NCBI RefSeq assembly: GCF_902686445.1
Contig: NC_062221.1
Coordinates: forward strand, 33,558,575-33,622,574
Direction: 5' to 3'
Origin: Sciurus carolinensis
Taxonomy: Eukaryota > Chordata > Mammalia > Rodentia > Sciuridae
DNA length: 64,000 nt
The notes below the pieces were generated by a model that saw nothing but the letters and a program-made list of their open reading frames with translations, ran no database searches and was not told the origin of the DNA. Position numbers and translations under genes: made by a program. This document shows, in pieces, positions 11,598 through 25,423 of the stretch. Every line of letters begins with the position of its first letter. Positions within the stretch are counted from its first letter, which is position 1.

Positions 11598-14472
11598 CCT
11601 CAATATCAAGAATCAAACAGACCACAATAGACCTCACCACAATAATACTGGGTGACTTTAAAATACCAGTCTCATAACTGGATAGACGTTCTAAATAAAA
11701 ATTAAATATCAAAGCTATAGAACTAAAAAGTACAATTAATAATTTAAACTTAACAGACATATATAAAATATTTTATCCATCAATGACTGAATATACTTTC
11801 TTCTCGGTACTACATAGATCCTTCTCTAAAATAGACCACAAGGCAACTCTTAGCAAATATGCAAAAATAGAGATAATGCCATACATTCTATCAGATTATA
11901 ATGGAATGAAATTAAAAATCAATGAAAAAATAAGAAATAGAAGTTACTCTAACACCTGAAGACAAAATAATATGGTATTGAATCCCTAATGGATAGCTGA
12001 AAAAATCTGGGGTGAAATGATAATAATTTCTTAGAGGTAAACAAAAATAACAGCACAAAACATCAAAATGTCTGGGACACTATGAAGGTAGTTCTAATAG
12101 AAAAGTTTATAGCATTCAGCACATTTATTAAAAAATAGAAAGTCATCAAGTAAATAATGTGTCATTATATCTCAAAGCCCTAGAAAAAGAAGAAATCAAT
12201 ACCAAAAGCAGTAGAGGATGGGAAATTATTTAAATCAGAGCCCAAATCATGAAATTGAAATGACAATTACCCCCAATTTGTTTGAAGTCAATGAAATGAA
12301 AAGATGGTTTTTTGAAAAGATAAAATTGATAAACCCTTAGTCAAGCTTATGAAGAAAAAGAAAAAACTCAAATTACAAAAATTTATGATGAAAAAGTAAA
12401 TATCACCACATGTACAGCTGAAATACAGACAATAATCAGAAACTATTTTGAAAATATATATTCTAATAAAATAGAAATTCTTGAAGACATCAACAAATTT
12501 CTAGACATGTACAATATACCAAAATTGAATCAAGAGGCATAAAAATTTCAAATATATTAATTTGAAACAATGAAACTGAAGATGCCACCAAAAGCCTATT
12601 AACAAAGAAAAGTCTAGGATCAGACACATTCTCAGTCAATCTCTATCAGACCTTAAAGAAAAATTAACACCAATTCTCCTCAAATTTTCATGAAATAGAA
12701 AAGGAAGGAACTCTTCCAAACTCGTTCTATGAAGCTATTATCACCCTGGTACTAGACAAAGACACATTCAGGAAAGAAAACTTCAGAACAATATCCCTGA
12801 TGAACTTAGATGAAATCCTTAATAAAATACTGACAAATCACATAGAAAAACATTAAAAAGATAGTGTACCATGATCAAGCAGGGTTCATCTCAGGGATGC
12901 AAGGCTGGTTCAACATATAAAAGTCAATAAATGTAATTTATCAATATCAATAGACAAAGCAAGAGTCACATAATTATCTTAATAGGTGCATACAAAGCAT
13001 TTGACAAAATATAGTACACACTCATGCTCAAAACACTAGGAAAAATAGGAATAGTAGGAACATACTTCAACATTGTAAAAGCTATATATGCTAAACCAAA
13101 GCCAACATCATTCTAAATAGAGAAAAATTGAAAGCATTTCCTCTAAAATCTGGAACAATGCAGGGATGCCCCACTTAACCACTTCTATTCAACCTAATCA
13201 TTGAAATCCTAGTCAGAGCAATTAGTCAAAAGAATGAAATTACAAATCACAAATTACAAATAGGAAAAGAAGAGCTTGAAATATTCCTATTTGCTTCTTT
13301 ATTTAAAAGACCTAAAAATCTTTACTACAAAGCTTCTAGAACTCTGAAACAAATTCAGCAAAGTAGCAGGATAAAAGGTTAGCAGCCATAAATCAATTGT
13401 GTTACTATACATCAATGATAAATCAACTGAAAGAGAAATTAGGAAACTATCCCACTTACAATAGCCTCAAAGAAATACTAAATTAAAAAAAAAAAAAAAC
13501 TGTGGGTAAATCTAACAAAAAAGGTGAAAATTCTCTACAATGAAAACTACAGAACTCTAAAGAAAGAAATTGAAGATGACCTAAGAACATGGAAAAATGT
13601 CCCCTGTTCTTGAACAGGCAGAATTTATATTGTCAAAATTGCCATAATGCCAAAAGTGCTTTACAAATATAATGCAGTACCTAAATATTCCAATGGTATT
13701 CTTCACAGAAAAATAAAAACTTGTCATGAAATTCATTTGGAAGAATAAGAGACCCAGAATAGTCAAAGCAATCATTAGTGAGAAAAGTGAAGCAGGAGAC
13801 ATCATAATACCAGACCTTAAATTAAATAGCATGGTATTGGCACCAAAACAGACATGAAGACCAAAGTAACAGAATAGAAAATACAGAGAAAAACCCACAT
13901 AAATATAATTATTTCATACAAAACAAAGGTGCCATAAATATACATTGGACAAAAGATAGCCTCTTTAACAAATGTGATGGAAAACCATGAAATCCATATG
14001 CAGCAGGATGAAATGGAACCTCTATCTCTCACCTGGCACAAAACCAACTCAAAGTGAATGAAGGATCTGAGCATTATATCAGAGTCCATGAGCCTAATAG
14101 TAAAAAAGATAGGCCCAGCTCTTTATCATGTTGGTATAGAAACCAAATTCCTCAACGAGAGTCCTAAAGCACAAGAAGTAAAATCAAGAATCAATAAATG
14201 GGATGGTATCAATCTAAAAAGCTTTTTCCCAGCAAAGAAAGCAAACAAGAACATGAAGAGAGAGCCTACAGAATGGGAGAAAATCTTTGCCACCAGTACA
14301 TCATTTAACTCCAGGATATACAAAGAACTGAAAAAAACACATAAGCCAGTCAATATATGGGCAAAGAACTCAACAGGCACTTCACAGAAAAAGAAATACA
14401 AATGCTTAAAAAATACATTAAAAAATGTTCAACATCTCTATCAATTAGAGAACTGCAAATTAAAACTACACT

Positions 14473-14936
14473 TGTTGCACTGAATGAGTCTGCAACAATG
14501 GAGGCAGGCCAGATGAGTTGCACTCTGCAACACGGGCAAACAGTGGTGCATGGAGGGTCTGAGGAGAAGAGTTTTATTTGAGAGAGATGGAGCATATGTC
14601 ACTAGGAAGCTGCTTCTGCTTTACAGCATATAACACTGTCTTTTATATGCTTGCAGTTAAGCTAGCCATACATCTTGAAGGTTAAGCCTTGCATAAGCAG
14701 TTACAGCCTATTTCGCAGATTATCAGCTGGTAACAGAAAGTATAAACAATTCTGTGAATACAGGAGGTAGCAAGCTTACAGACCACAGAAGAACTGTTTT
14801 ACTGACCACAGGAGAACATCCTGTTCACAGAACACAGGACAGAGGTATGGGGCCCTAGTCTCCCAGTGGCCTGTTCAGAGTGTATGTCTCCCGACAGAAT
14901 GCCACATAGGCCTCTTTCCAGGGGACAGGTCCCACA
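14473..14936 (-). mobile_element. Solo LTR of an ERVK-like (class II) endogenous retrovirus, in L1
   Basis: This 464-bp block begins TGTTGC and ends CCCACA on the plus strand. It is flanked by identical 6-bp duplications, tacact, at 14467-14472 and 14937-14942. Removing the block and one duplication restores continuous L1 ORF2. Orientation is minus: an AATAAA signal (complement of tttatt, 14573-14578) lies downstream of a TATAAAAG box (complement, 14640-14647). On its own strand it begins TGTGGG. There is no internal viral region, so it is a recombined solo LTR. A 6-bp duplication fits ERV class II. Confidence 0.92.
14640..14647 (-). promoter_or_regulatory. TATA box of the solo LTR
   Basis: TATAAAAG on the minus strand, 62 bases upstream of the LTR's AATAAA. 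This spacing suits a U3 promoter followed by a short R region. Whether it is active is unknown. Confidence 0.55.
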
Positions 14937-15345
14937 TACACTGAGATTCCATCTCACTGTACTCATAATAGCAATTATCAAGAATACAATGCATATAACG
15001 TTAATGAGGATGTGGGGAAAAGGTTCATTCATACATTGCTGGTAGGAATGCAAATGGGTGCAATCATTATGGAGAGCAATATTGAGATTCCTCAGAAAAC
15101 TCAGAATGGAACCATCATTTGACCCAGTTATCCCACATATTAGTATATACCTGAAAGGACTTAAAATCAGCATACTTCAGTGATGCAGCCATATCAATGT
15201 TTATAGAAGCTCAATTCACAATAGCTAAGCTGTGTACCATCACAGGTGCCCTTCCACAGATGAATGGATAAAGAAAATATAGTATATACACACAATGGAA
15301 TATTGCTCAATTATAAAAAAGAATGACATTTTGGCATTTTCCAGT

Positions 15346-15425
15346 AAATGTATGGAACTAGAGAGTATCATGCTAAGTGAAATATAAATGTATGGAACTA
15401 GAGAGTATCATGCTAAGTGAAATAA
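15346..15425 (+). repeat. 40-bp tandem duplication in L1 ORF2 3' end
   Basis: The unit beginning aaatgtatggaactagagag occurs twice head to tail (15346-15385 and 15386-15425) with essentially no divergence, although the host L1 is old. The other L1 copies have a single unit, so this is a local, probably recent, duplication. Confidence 0.85.
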
Positions 15426-15929
15426 GCTAATCCCTGCAATAAACAAAGGCTGAATGTTCTTTCTTATATGTGAATGCTAAAACACAGTAATGGGTGGCCA
15501 GGGAAGAAAAGAAGTTTGTTGGGTTAGCCTAAGGGGAATGAAGGGAAGGGAGGGAGATGGGAATAGGAAAGACAGTAAAATGTACCAGACATAACTTTCC
15601 TATGTTCATATATGAAAATCAGTGAAACTCCATATACAACCACAAGAATGGAATCTTAATTAGAATATGTTACACTCCATGTATGTATAATATGTCAAAA
15701 TACTCCCTACAATCATGCATATCTAAAAAGAATCAAATAAATACAAGATAAAAAAGAATTCATAGCCACAAAGATAGCACTATAAAACATTCAGTGAGAT
15801 ATATTATGAAGATAAAATGAAAGATAAATATCAAAGTCAGGGTATGGATGAATCTTACTTGAAGAATTGCTAATTAAGGTACATTTGAGTCTGTTTAAAG
15901 TATCAGAAATAAACTAGCAAAAATAAAAC

Positions 15930-17860
15930 TCATTTCTCTATAATAATACTGCATATAAATGGTTTAAAAAATGACATAGATTGGCATAAAGAACAAAAAA
16001 CAAAACTGAATCAGATGTAATTTATAGGTGATACACCTCAGAGACAAAGTCATCCACGTGGTAAAAGTAAATGGATAAGAAAAGATATACCATGCAGAGA
16101 CCAAATCAAGCAGGACTTCATATATGAAAAAGTACTCTTAAAGCCATAATTAGTTAGAAGAGACAAAGTCCACTTCAAACTAATTACAGGAAGCATGAAG
16201 CCACAAGATATAATGATTCTAAATAGTTATGGCCCTAAAATTGCTGCTCTGCTGGGCCTGATGTCACATGCCTATAATCCTAGCTACTTGGGAGACTGAA
16301 GTAGGAGGATCGAGAGTTCAAAGCCAGTATCAGCAACTTAGGCACTTAGCAACTCAGTGAGACCCTGTCTCTAATAAAATATATACATTACAAAAAGGGC
16401 CAGGGATGTGGTTCATTGGTTGAGTGCTCCTGGGTTCAAACCCCAATACCAAAAAATAAAAAGTAAAACTACTGCTCCATGTACATTAAACAAAATCACT
16501 CAATATGAAGGATAAAATAAACCATAATGCAATAATAATGGGTAATTCCAACAGACCTCTCTCATTAATAGATAGATCATTCAGACATAAACTAAGTAAA
16601 GACCTAAAAGAAAAAGAAAAAACCTGTTTTTTAATCAAAGGAACCTAGCAGGAATCTATAAACTAATTCTATTCATAAACAACTGGATTCACTTCCTTTT
16701 CCATTGCACATGAAAGACTCTCTAAAATAGACCATATTTTAGTACATAAAACAAGTCTTAATAAATACCAAAAATAGAGATAAATCCTTATATTCTATCA
16801 GTACATATGGAAGAGTATTAGAAATCAGTAACAAGATAAAAATAAAAAAAATTTAACATCTCAAGATTAAGTAATACTTTTGAATAAGAAATTAGCCATA
16901 GAAGAAATAACAGGAAAAATAAAGAATTCTGACAAACAAATAAGTGAGAAACAACATATCAAAACCTTTGGAATAGTATGAAGACAGTTCTAAGAGTTCT
17001 GAGAGAAGTGTTTTCAGCATTCGTTGACTACATTAAAAAAATGGAAAAATCCCAAATAAATAATTTAATGTTACATCTCAAGTTCCTACAAATTAGCTCA
17101 ACAATAAAAGGCAGGAAATAATTAAGATCACAGAAAAAAGAAATGAACTTGAGAACAACATCACCAACAATACAAAACAAAGGATCAATTCAACAAAGAG
17201 TTGGTTCTATGAAAAGATAAATAGGATTAAAAAACTCTTAGCCAAACTAAAGAAAGAGAAGACCCAGTTTAACAAAAATAGAGAAGATAAAGAAGATATC
17301 AGCACAGATAAATCTGCAATTCAAAGGGTCATTAGGAACTATTTTGAAAATTTATTCTCCAATAAGCAGGAAAGTTGGAAGATTTTGACAAATTTTAAGA
17401 CACATCTGATCTACCCAAATTGAATCATGAGGCTATGGAAAACCTACAATCCAATGTCAAGCAATGAAATTGAAGCAGCAATTAAAAGCCTTTCAACACA
17501 GAAAAACTCAGGAGGAAATGCATTCCCAGTTAAATTCTACCAAAGTTTTAAGAAAGCACAAATATTAGTATATAAATTATTCCATGAAACAGAAAAGAAA
17601 GGAACATGCTGATAGTCATTCTATGAAGTCAGTATCTCTCTGATACCAAAACCAGACAAAGACACATCAAGGAAAGAAAACTACAGACCAACATACCTGA
17701 CACAAAAATCCTTAATAAAATATTAGCAAACCACATTCAGAAACATTTCAAGATGATAGTACACTACAGTTAAGTGGTTTTCACACACATTAAAAATTCT
17801 GGAAAAAAATAGGGAGAGAAGAAACTTTCCCTTTTTGACAAAACCAAAACCATGCTAAAT
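15930..17860 (+). pseudogene. L1 ORF2 5' half (old element)
   Basis: Endonuclease-domain order is recognisable but heavily decayed: 'gttatggccctaaaattgct' corresponds to the I-Y-A-P-N region, followed after the SINE by 'aataatgggtaattcc', matching the G-D-F region. RT-start sequence 'cagacaaagacacatcaagg' lies near 17655. It ends in short deleted pieces near 17860. It belongs to the same old L1 as ORF1 at 7155. Confidence 0.7.
16250..16464 (+). mobile_element. B1-dID SINE (B1 half plus ID half)
   Basis: The left half is 7SL/B1-like ('cctataatcctagctacttg', 'agactgaagtaggaggatcg'). The right half is ID-like ('agggatgtggttcattggtt', 'gggttcaaaccccaatacc'). An A-rich tail follows. Flanks aaaattgctgctc (16237-16249) and aaaactactgctc (16465-16477) form a 13-bp target duplication with two mismatches. 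This composite SINE class supports a squirrel-related rodent. Confidence 0.88.
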
Positions 17861-18017
17861 GGGAAACCAGAGTTCTGAGATGAAACTGGATTCACTGTTT
17901 CTGCAGGAAGGTGGGATCTGCACAAGCTGCCGGACTCTGCAGCTGGGAAGTTCTGCAGCTCTTAATGCTTGTCCATGCTCTCTAGTGTTGCAGCAGAACC
18001 CAAGAGTTCACCATCAA
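17861..18017. other. Unassigned segment between two L1s
   Basis: A somewhat GC-richer segment ('ctgcacaagctgccggactc') that I cannot place in L1, a SINE or a gene. It might be part of an LTR or the original target DNA. Confidence 0.4.
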
Positions 18018-18023
18018 TTTCTT

Positions 18024-18024
18024 T

Positions 18025-18090
<66 letters not shown>
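18024..18090. repeat. (TTTC)n microsatellite at an L1 tail
   Basis: About 17 uninterrupted TTTC units. They lie directly next to the 3' end of a minus-strand L1, so they are best explained as a (GAAA)n expansion of that element's A-rich tail. Length is probably polymorphic. Confidence 0.9.
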
Positions 18091-18091
<1 letters not shown>

Positions 18092-18766
18092 GTTGGTTCC
18101 TTTTAGTTATACATGACAGTAGATTCAATTTTGACATAATTATGAAATATACATGGAATATATTTTTTCCAATTCAGTCCCCAGCATCTCTCCTTCCCCT
18201 TCTTTCCTTCCACCCTCTAATCCCTTTTTACTCTAATGATCTTTCTGCCATTTACCCACAATTTTTTTTTTTTTTAAGTTAATTTCTGGTGGATGTTCAT
18301 GTTGATGAAAATCACTGTGTTATATTCATATATGTACATAGGAAAGTTATGTCAGATTAATGCCCCTTTCTTTCCATTTCCCATACACCTTTCTTCCCTT
18401 CATTCCCTTTTGTCTACTCCCACTGAACTTCTGTTCTTTGCTTTTAATTTCCTTTGTTATTATAGATTATGTTACCCATATCACAGAAAATATTTGATCT
18501 TTGGTTTTGGATTGGCTTATTATACATAATCTGATACTCTCCAGATTCATCCATTTACTAGTAGATGCAGTAAACTAACACCTCCTAGTTTAATGTTCAG
18601 CATTTATGTTCAGCAGGGATATTGGTCTAAAGTTTTCTTTCCTTGATGTGTTTTTGTCTGGTTTTGGTTTCAGCGTTTTCCTGGCTTCATAGGATGAGTT
18701 TGGGGAAGTTTCCTCCTTTTCTATTTTATGAAATATTTTGAGAAAGATTGCTATTAGTTCTTCCTT

Positions 18767-18778
18767 AAAAGTCTGGTA
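18767..18778. repeat. Target-site duplication, left copy
   Basis: aaaagtctggta, identical to 25412-25423. The pair bounds the full-length L1. The host antisense ORF2 reads straight across when one copy and the insert are removed. Confidence 0.95.
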
Positions 18779-18788
18779 GAGGGGTTTT

Positions 18789-18799
18789 CAAGATGGCGG
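18789..18799 (+). promoter_or_regulatory. YY1-type motif at L1 5' end
   Basis: CAAGATGGCGG lies 11 bases into the element. In human L1 the same kind of motif near the 5' end binds YY1 and fixes the transcription start; that role is assumed here by analogy. The older sister at 34206 has the altered form caagatggagg. Confidence 0.55.
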
Positions 18800-19059
18800 A
18801 CTAGAGGGCGGCTGCATTTCATGTTGCTCCAGGATGCAGGATTCAAAAGAGGAGATAGCGAGAGACTTGGGACCAACTCAAAGCCGCTGGGTGAGTCTCT
18901 CCCGTTGGGGAGGCATCCCGGATGGGGCGGTAGCCCCGGAACGCAGGGAACTTTGTGAAGTAGAGTTGTTTGGCGAGACGCCCCGCCCCCCCGCTGGAGC
19001 AGTAAACACGGACAACTGGGATCATCTGGGATCATCGTAGAGGAGGAGGCTCAGCACAG

Positions 19060-19605
19060 CGCTTGGACTGGGAGCAACCACTGGGGCTCCGGGCGGCTGC
19101 CTGAGGAGGACCTGCGTGGCGAGCTGTTTGGACTCAGAGCGACTGCTTCTGAACACCAGGGTGTTGCCCGGAGGAAGAGGAGAAGCGCGGCGGGTCGCTT
19201 GGTCTAGGAGTGACTGCATCAGAGCTACAGGCACTTGCCAGAGGAGGAGCTGCATGGCGAGCTGTTTGGACTCAAAGTGACCGCTCCTGAACACCGGTGG
19301 CCTGCCTGGAGGAGGAGCACGGTGGGTCGCCTGGTCTCCGAGTGACCGCTCCTGAACACCCAGGGGGCTACCCCAAGGAGGAGGAGGAGCAGGGAGGGTC
19401 ACTTGGACTTGGAGTGACTGCCTAGGGCTAGGGGTGGTTGGCGGGAGGAGGAGACGCAAAGTGAGTTGCTTGGACTCCTAGTGACTGCGTCGGAACACTG
19501 GGCGGCTGTCCAGAGGAAGAGGTGTGTGGCGGATCTCTGGGTCTCAGAGCTATTGTACAGGTCTCCAAGTGGTGGCTCAGAGGAGGGGCTGCAGAGCCAG
19601 GCGAT
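19060..19605 (+). repeat. Tandem array of about 67-bp monomers in L1 5' UTR
   Basis: A phrase of the form TTGGACTC-N-GAGTGACTGC recurs with starts near 19064, 19128, 19199, 19265, 19331, 19402, 19470 and 19537, and a weaker copy near 19604. Spacing is 64 to 71 bases. Each unit ends with a GAGGAGGAG-like purine block. The array is CpG-rich. The sister L1 at 34206 lacks it: its 5' UTR passes directly from the block matching about 19045 to the block matching about 19725. Rodent L1 promoters can be built of tandem monomers (mouse A, Tf and Gf types), which makes a promoter role plausible. Confidence 0.85.
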
Positions 19606-20220
19606 TAGGTGCAGAGCAGGGTCCCAGGAGCTAGGTGGCTTCTTGCTGGAAGAGCCGCACAGAGACATGCCTAGGGGCGGAGCGAAGTTTCCAGGACTGC
19701 AGGCAGATTGTCTGAGGAGAGGCAGCCTAAGGAGACTCGTCAGTGAAGGGTGAGGCTCCCAGGCCCAGGAGGTAGGTCTGGGCCCCTGGAAACGTTGCAG
19801 AGAAAGGCAGCCCAGCCCAGGCGGTAGTTGTAGATTGAGGGGAACCTCTAGGAGGGGAACTGACCAGCAAGACCTCCCCACAAGGTGAGTCTTCCCTGCC
19901 AGGTGAGGTTTTCACACAAGGACAGTAAAACCAGAGACACAGGCACAAACAGGCCTTGCCTCAGCCCGCAGCCTAGTTCCCCATTGGACGAACATTGGTC
20001 AACAAGTGAAGGCACCTCTGCCCACTATCAGGGAATATACCCCACCTGAGGGTCACCAACCTTGAGAGGGAGCTTCCTTGTGGAGCTCCGCACTATCAAC
20101 TTCCTCTAAGACTTCAGGCTACTGAAGGATAAGAGGGGATATACTAGCAATCTTCAGGGACATTATAAGTCGATAGAGGAAATCTGCAATATCTTAATGA
20201 CCCACTGATTCCTGAACAAT

Positions 20221-21229
20221 ATGAGAAAACAAGGGAAGAAAATGCCCCAAACAAATCTAGATGTTACATCAGTAAAATCCAAGGACAGCATGGCAGAAGA
20301 AATGACAGAAAGGGAGTTCAGAACGTACATAATTAAAATGATCAGGGAAGCAAACGAGGAGATAAAAGAGCAAATGCAGGCATTGAATGATAGCACCAAT
20401 CGACAGTTAAAAGAGCAAATACAGGAACCAAAAGATCATTTCAATAAAGAGTTAGAGATATTGAAAAAAAACCAAACAGAAATCCTTGAAATGAAGGAAA
20501 AAATAAACCAAATTAAGAACTCCATAGAAAGCATAACCAATAGGATAGAACACCTGGAAGACAGAACCTCATATATTGAAGACAAAATATATAACCTTGA
20601 AAACAAAGTTGAACAGAGAAGATGGTAATAAATCATGAACAGAATCTGCAAGAACTATGGGATATCATGAAAAGGTCAAAATTGAGAATTATTGGGATTG
20701 AGGAAGGCTTAGAGAAACAAACCAAAGGAATGAACAATCTATTCAATGAAATAATATCAGAAAATTTCCCAAATCTAAAGAATGAAATGGAAAATCAAGT
20801 TCAAGAGGCTTATAGGACTCCAAATACACAAAATTAAAACAGACCCACACCAAGGCACATTATAATGAAAATACCTAACCTACAAAATAAAGACAGAATC
20901 TTAAAGGCTGTGAGAGAAAAGAACCAAATTACATTCGGGGGAAACCAATACGGATATCAGCAGATTTTTCAATCCAGACCCTAAAAGCTAGAAGGGCCTG
21001 GAACAACATTTTTCAAGCCCTGAAAGAAAATGAATGCCAACCAAGAATCTTATACCCAGCAAAACTTACCTTCAAATTTGACGATGAAATAAAATCATTC
21101 CATGATAAACAAAAGCTAAAAGAATTTACAAAAAGAAAGCCAGCATTACAGAACATTCTCAGCAAAATATTCCATGAGGAAGAGATAAAAAACAAAGAAG
21201 CAAATCAACAAAAGGAGGAATTATCCTAA
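20221..21229 (+). pseudogene. L1 ORF1 (RNA-binding ORF1p), disabled
   Basis: About 336 codons from the ATG at 20221 to a TAA at 21227. The N-terminal part is charged, followed by a long coiled coil (roughly residues 45-135, heptad-like I-x-x-I-x-x-L pattern), then the RRM-like and C-terminal RNA-binding parts ending near E-E-L-S. Intact ORF1p is a trimeric RNA chaperone that coats L1 RNA. Lesions: a small deletion at about 20615 shifts the frame after residue 135; a codon that is TAC in the sister copy is TAA at 20835-20837; another frameshift lies near 20938. No full protein can be made. Confidence 0.9.
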
Positions 21230-21296
21230 AGGAACTGTCAAATAAAGGAGGAACCAAGGTGTGTCAAAAAATAAATAAATAAATAAAATTTAAAAA

Positions 21297-25157
<3,861 letters not shown>

Positions 25158-25168
25158 TGACACATAAT

Positions 25169-25220
25169 GGGGTGTGGGAGGGGTTAGTGTTAGGGTTAGA
25201 GTTAGGGTTAGGGAGAGGGG
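25169..25220 (+). other. G-rich, telomere-like tract in L1 3' UTR
   Basis: Runs of three or four G are spaced by short loops, with two exact and several near TTAGGG units (for example ttagggttagagttaggg). The pattern fits a G-quadruplex-forming sequence. It lies just after the ORF2 stop. A similar tract lies at 35618-35664. Confidence 0.75.
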
Positions 25221-25411
25221 CAAGAATGGAGGAAGGGAGGACTGTATAGAGGGAAAAGAGGGGTGGGAGGAGTGGGGGGGAAGGGAAAAAATAACACAAT
25301 GAATCAAACAACATTACCCTATGTAAATTTATGATTACACAAATGGTATGCCTTTATGCCATGTACAAACAGAGAAACAACATGTATCCCATTTGTTTAC
25401 AATAAAAAAAA

Positions 25412-25423
25412 AAAAGTCTGGTA
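25412..25423. repeat. Target-site duplication, right copy
   Basis: aaaagtctggta, identical to 18767-18778, directly after the poly(A) tail of the young L1. Confidence 0.95.

Larger units (their letters stand above)
11180..15480 (+). pseudogene. L1 ORF2 remnant (endonuclease and reverse transcriptase)
   Basis: Domain order follows L1 ORF2p: APE-type endonuclease (about 11200-11950), RT (about 12550-13500, with the polymerase region degraded), and the C-terminal part with a surviving 141-codon frame from 14058. A run of about 32 A residues (11562-11593) has expanded within the endonuclease region. An in-frame TAG lies at 13012-13014, after the codons for F-D-K-I, and is shared with two other copies in this window. 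The C-terminal part is broken by a solo LTR at 14473. A 40-bp tandem duplication lies at 15346-15425. The element is inactive. Confidence 0.8.
8008..15752 (+). mobile_element. Near full-length plus-strand L1, inserted in an older L1 ORF1
   Basis: A complete L1 layout is visible: 5' UTR (about 8008-9127, starting near 'ccaaaatggcagaatag' and containing a T-rich middle), ORF1 from 9128, ORF2 from about 11180, and a 3' UTR to an A-rich tail at about 15750. Its flanks aataattcattacc (7994-8007) and aaagaattcatagcc (about 15753-15767) look like a decayed target duplication, and the host ORF1 reads on across the two sides. Inside it are a minus-strand truncated L1 (9622-10658) and a solo LTR (14473-14936). 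Both ORFs are full of stops and frameshifts. Confidence 0.85.
2224..17860 (+). mobile_element. Old plus-strand L1, split by several later insertions
   Basis: I read one dispersed L1. Its 5' end begins with aacaagatggcgc at 2224; 5' UTR-like sequence covers 2224-3430 and 5890-7154. ORF1 starts at an ATG at 7155 and runs to 8007, then resumes at 15753 after the nested L1. ORF2 endonuclease and early RT sequence runs to about 17860, with deletions near the end. Pieces are interrupted by a minus-strand L1, a full L1 and a B1-dID SINE. Joining the 5' UTR blocks at 2.2-3.4 and 5.9-7.1 kb into one element is inference. The ORF1 continuity across 8007/15753 is well supported by colinearity with other L1 copies here. 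Confidence 0.6.

Noticed and set aside
18024..18090. CRISPR-like or satellite array
   Set aside because: A simple tetranucleotide run without spacers, next to an L1 tail; the genome is mammalian.
18834..19948. Overlapping proline/serine/leucine-rich frames of up to 160 codons on both strands
   Set aside because: These fall in the GC-rich L1 5' UTR and its tandem array; open frames are expected there from composition and repetition.
25169..25220. A true chromosome end or interstitial telomere
   Set aside because: Only two exact TTAGGG units stand within an L1 3' UTR bounded by an L1 poly(A); it is part of the element.
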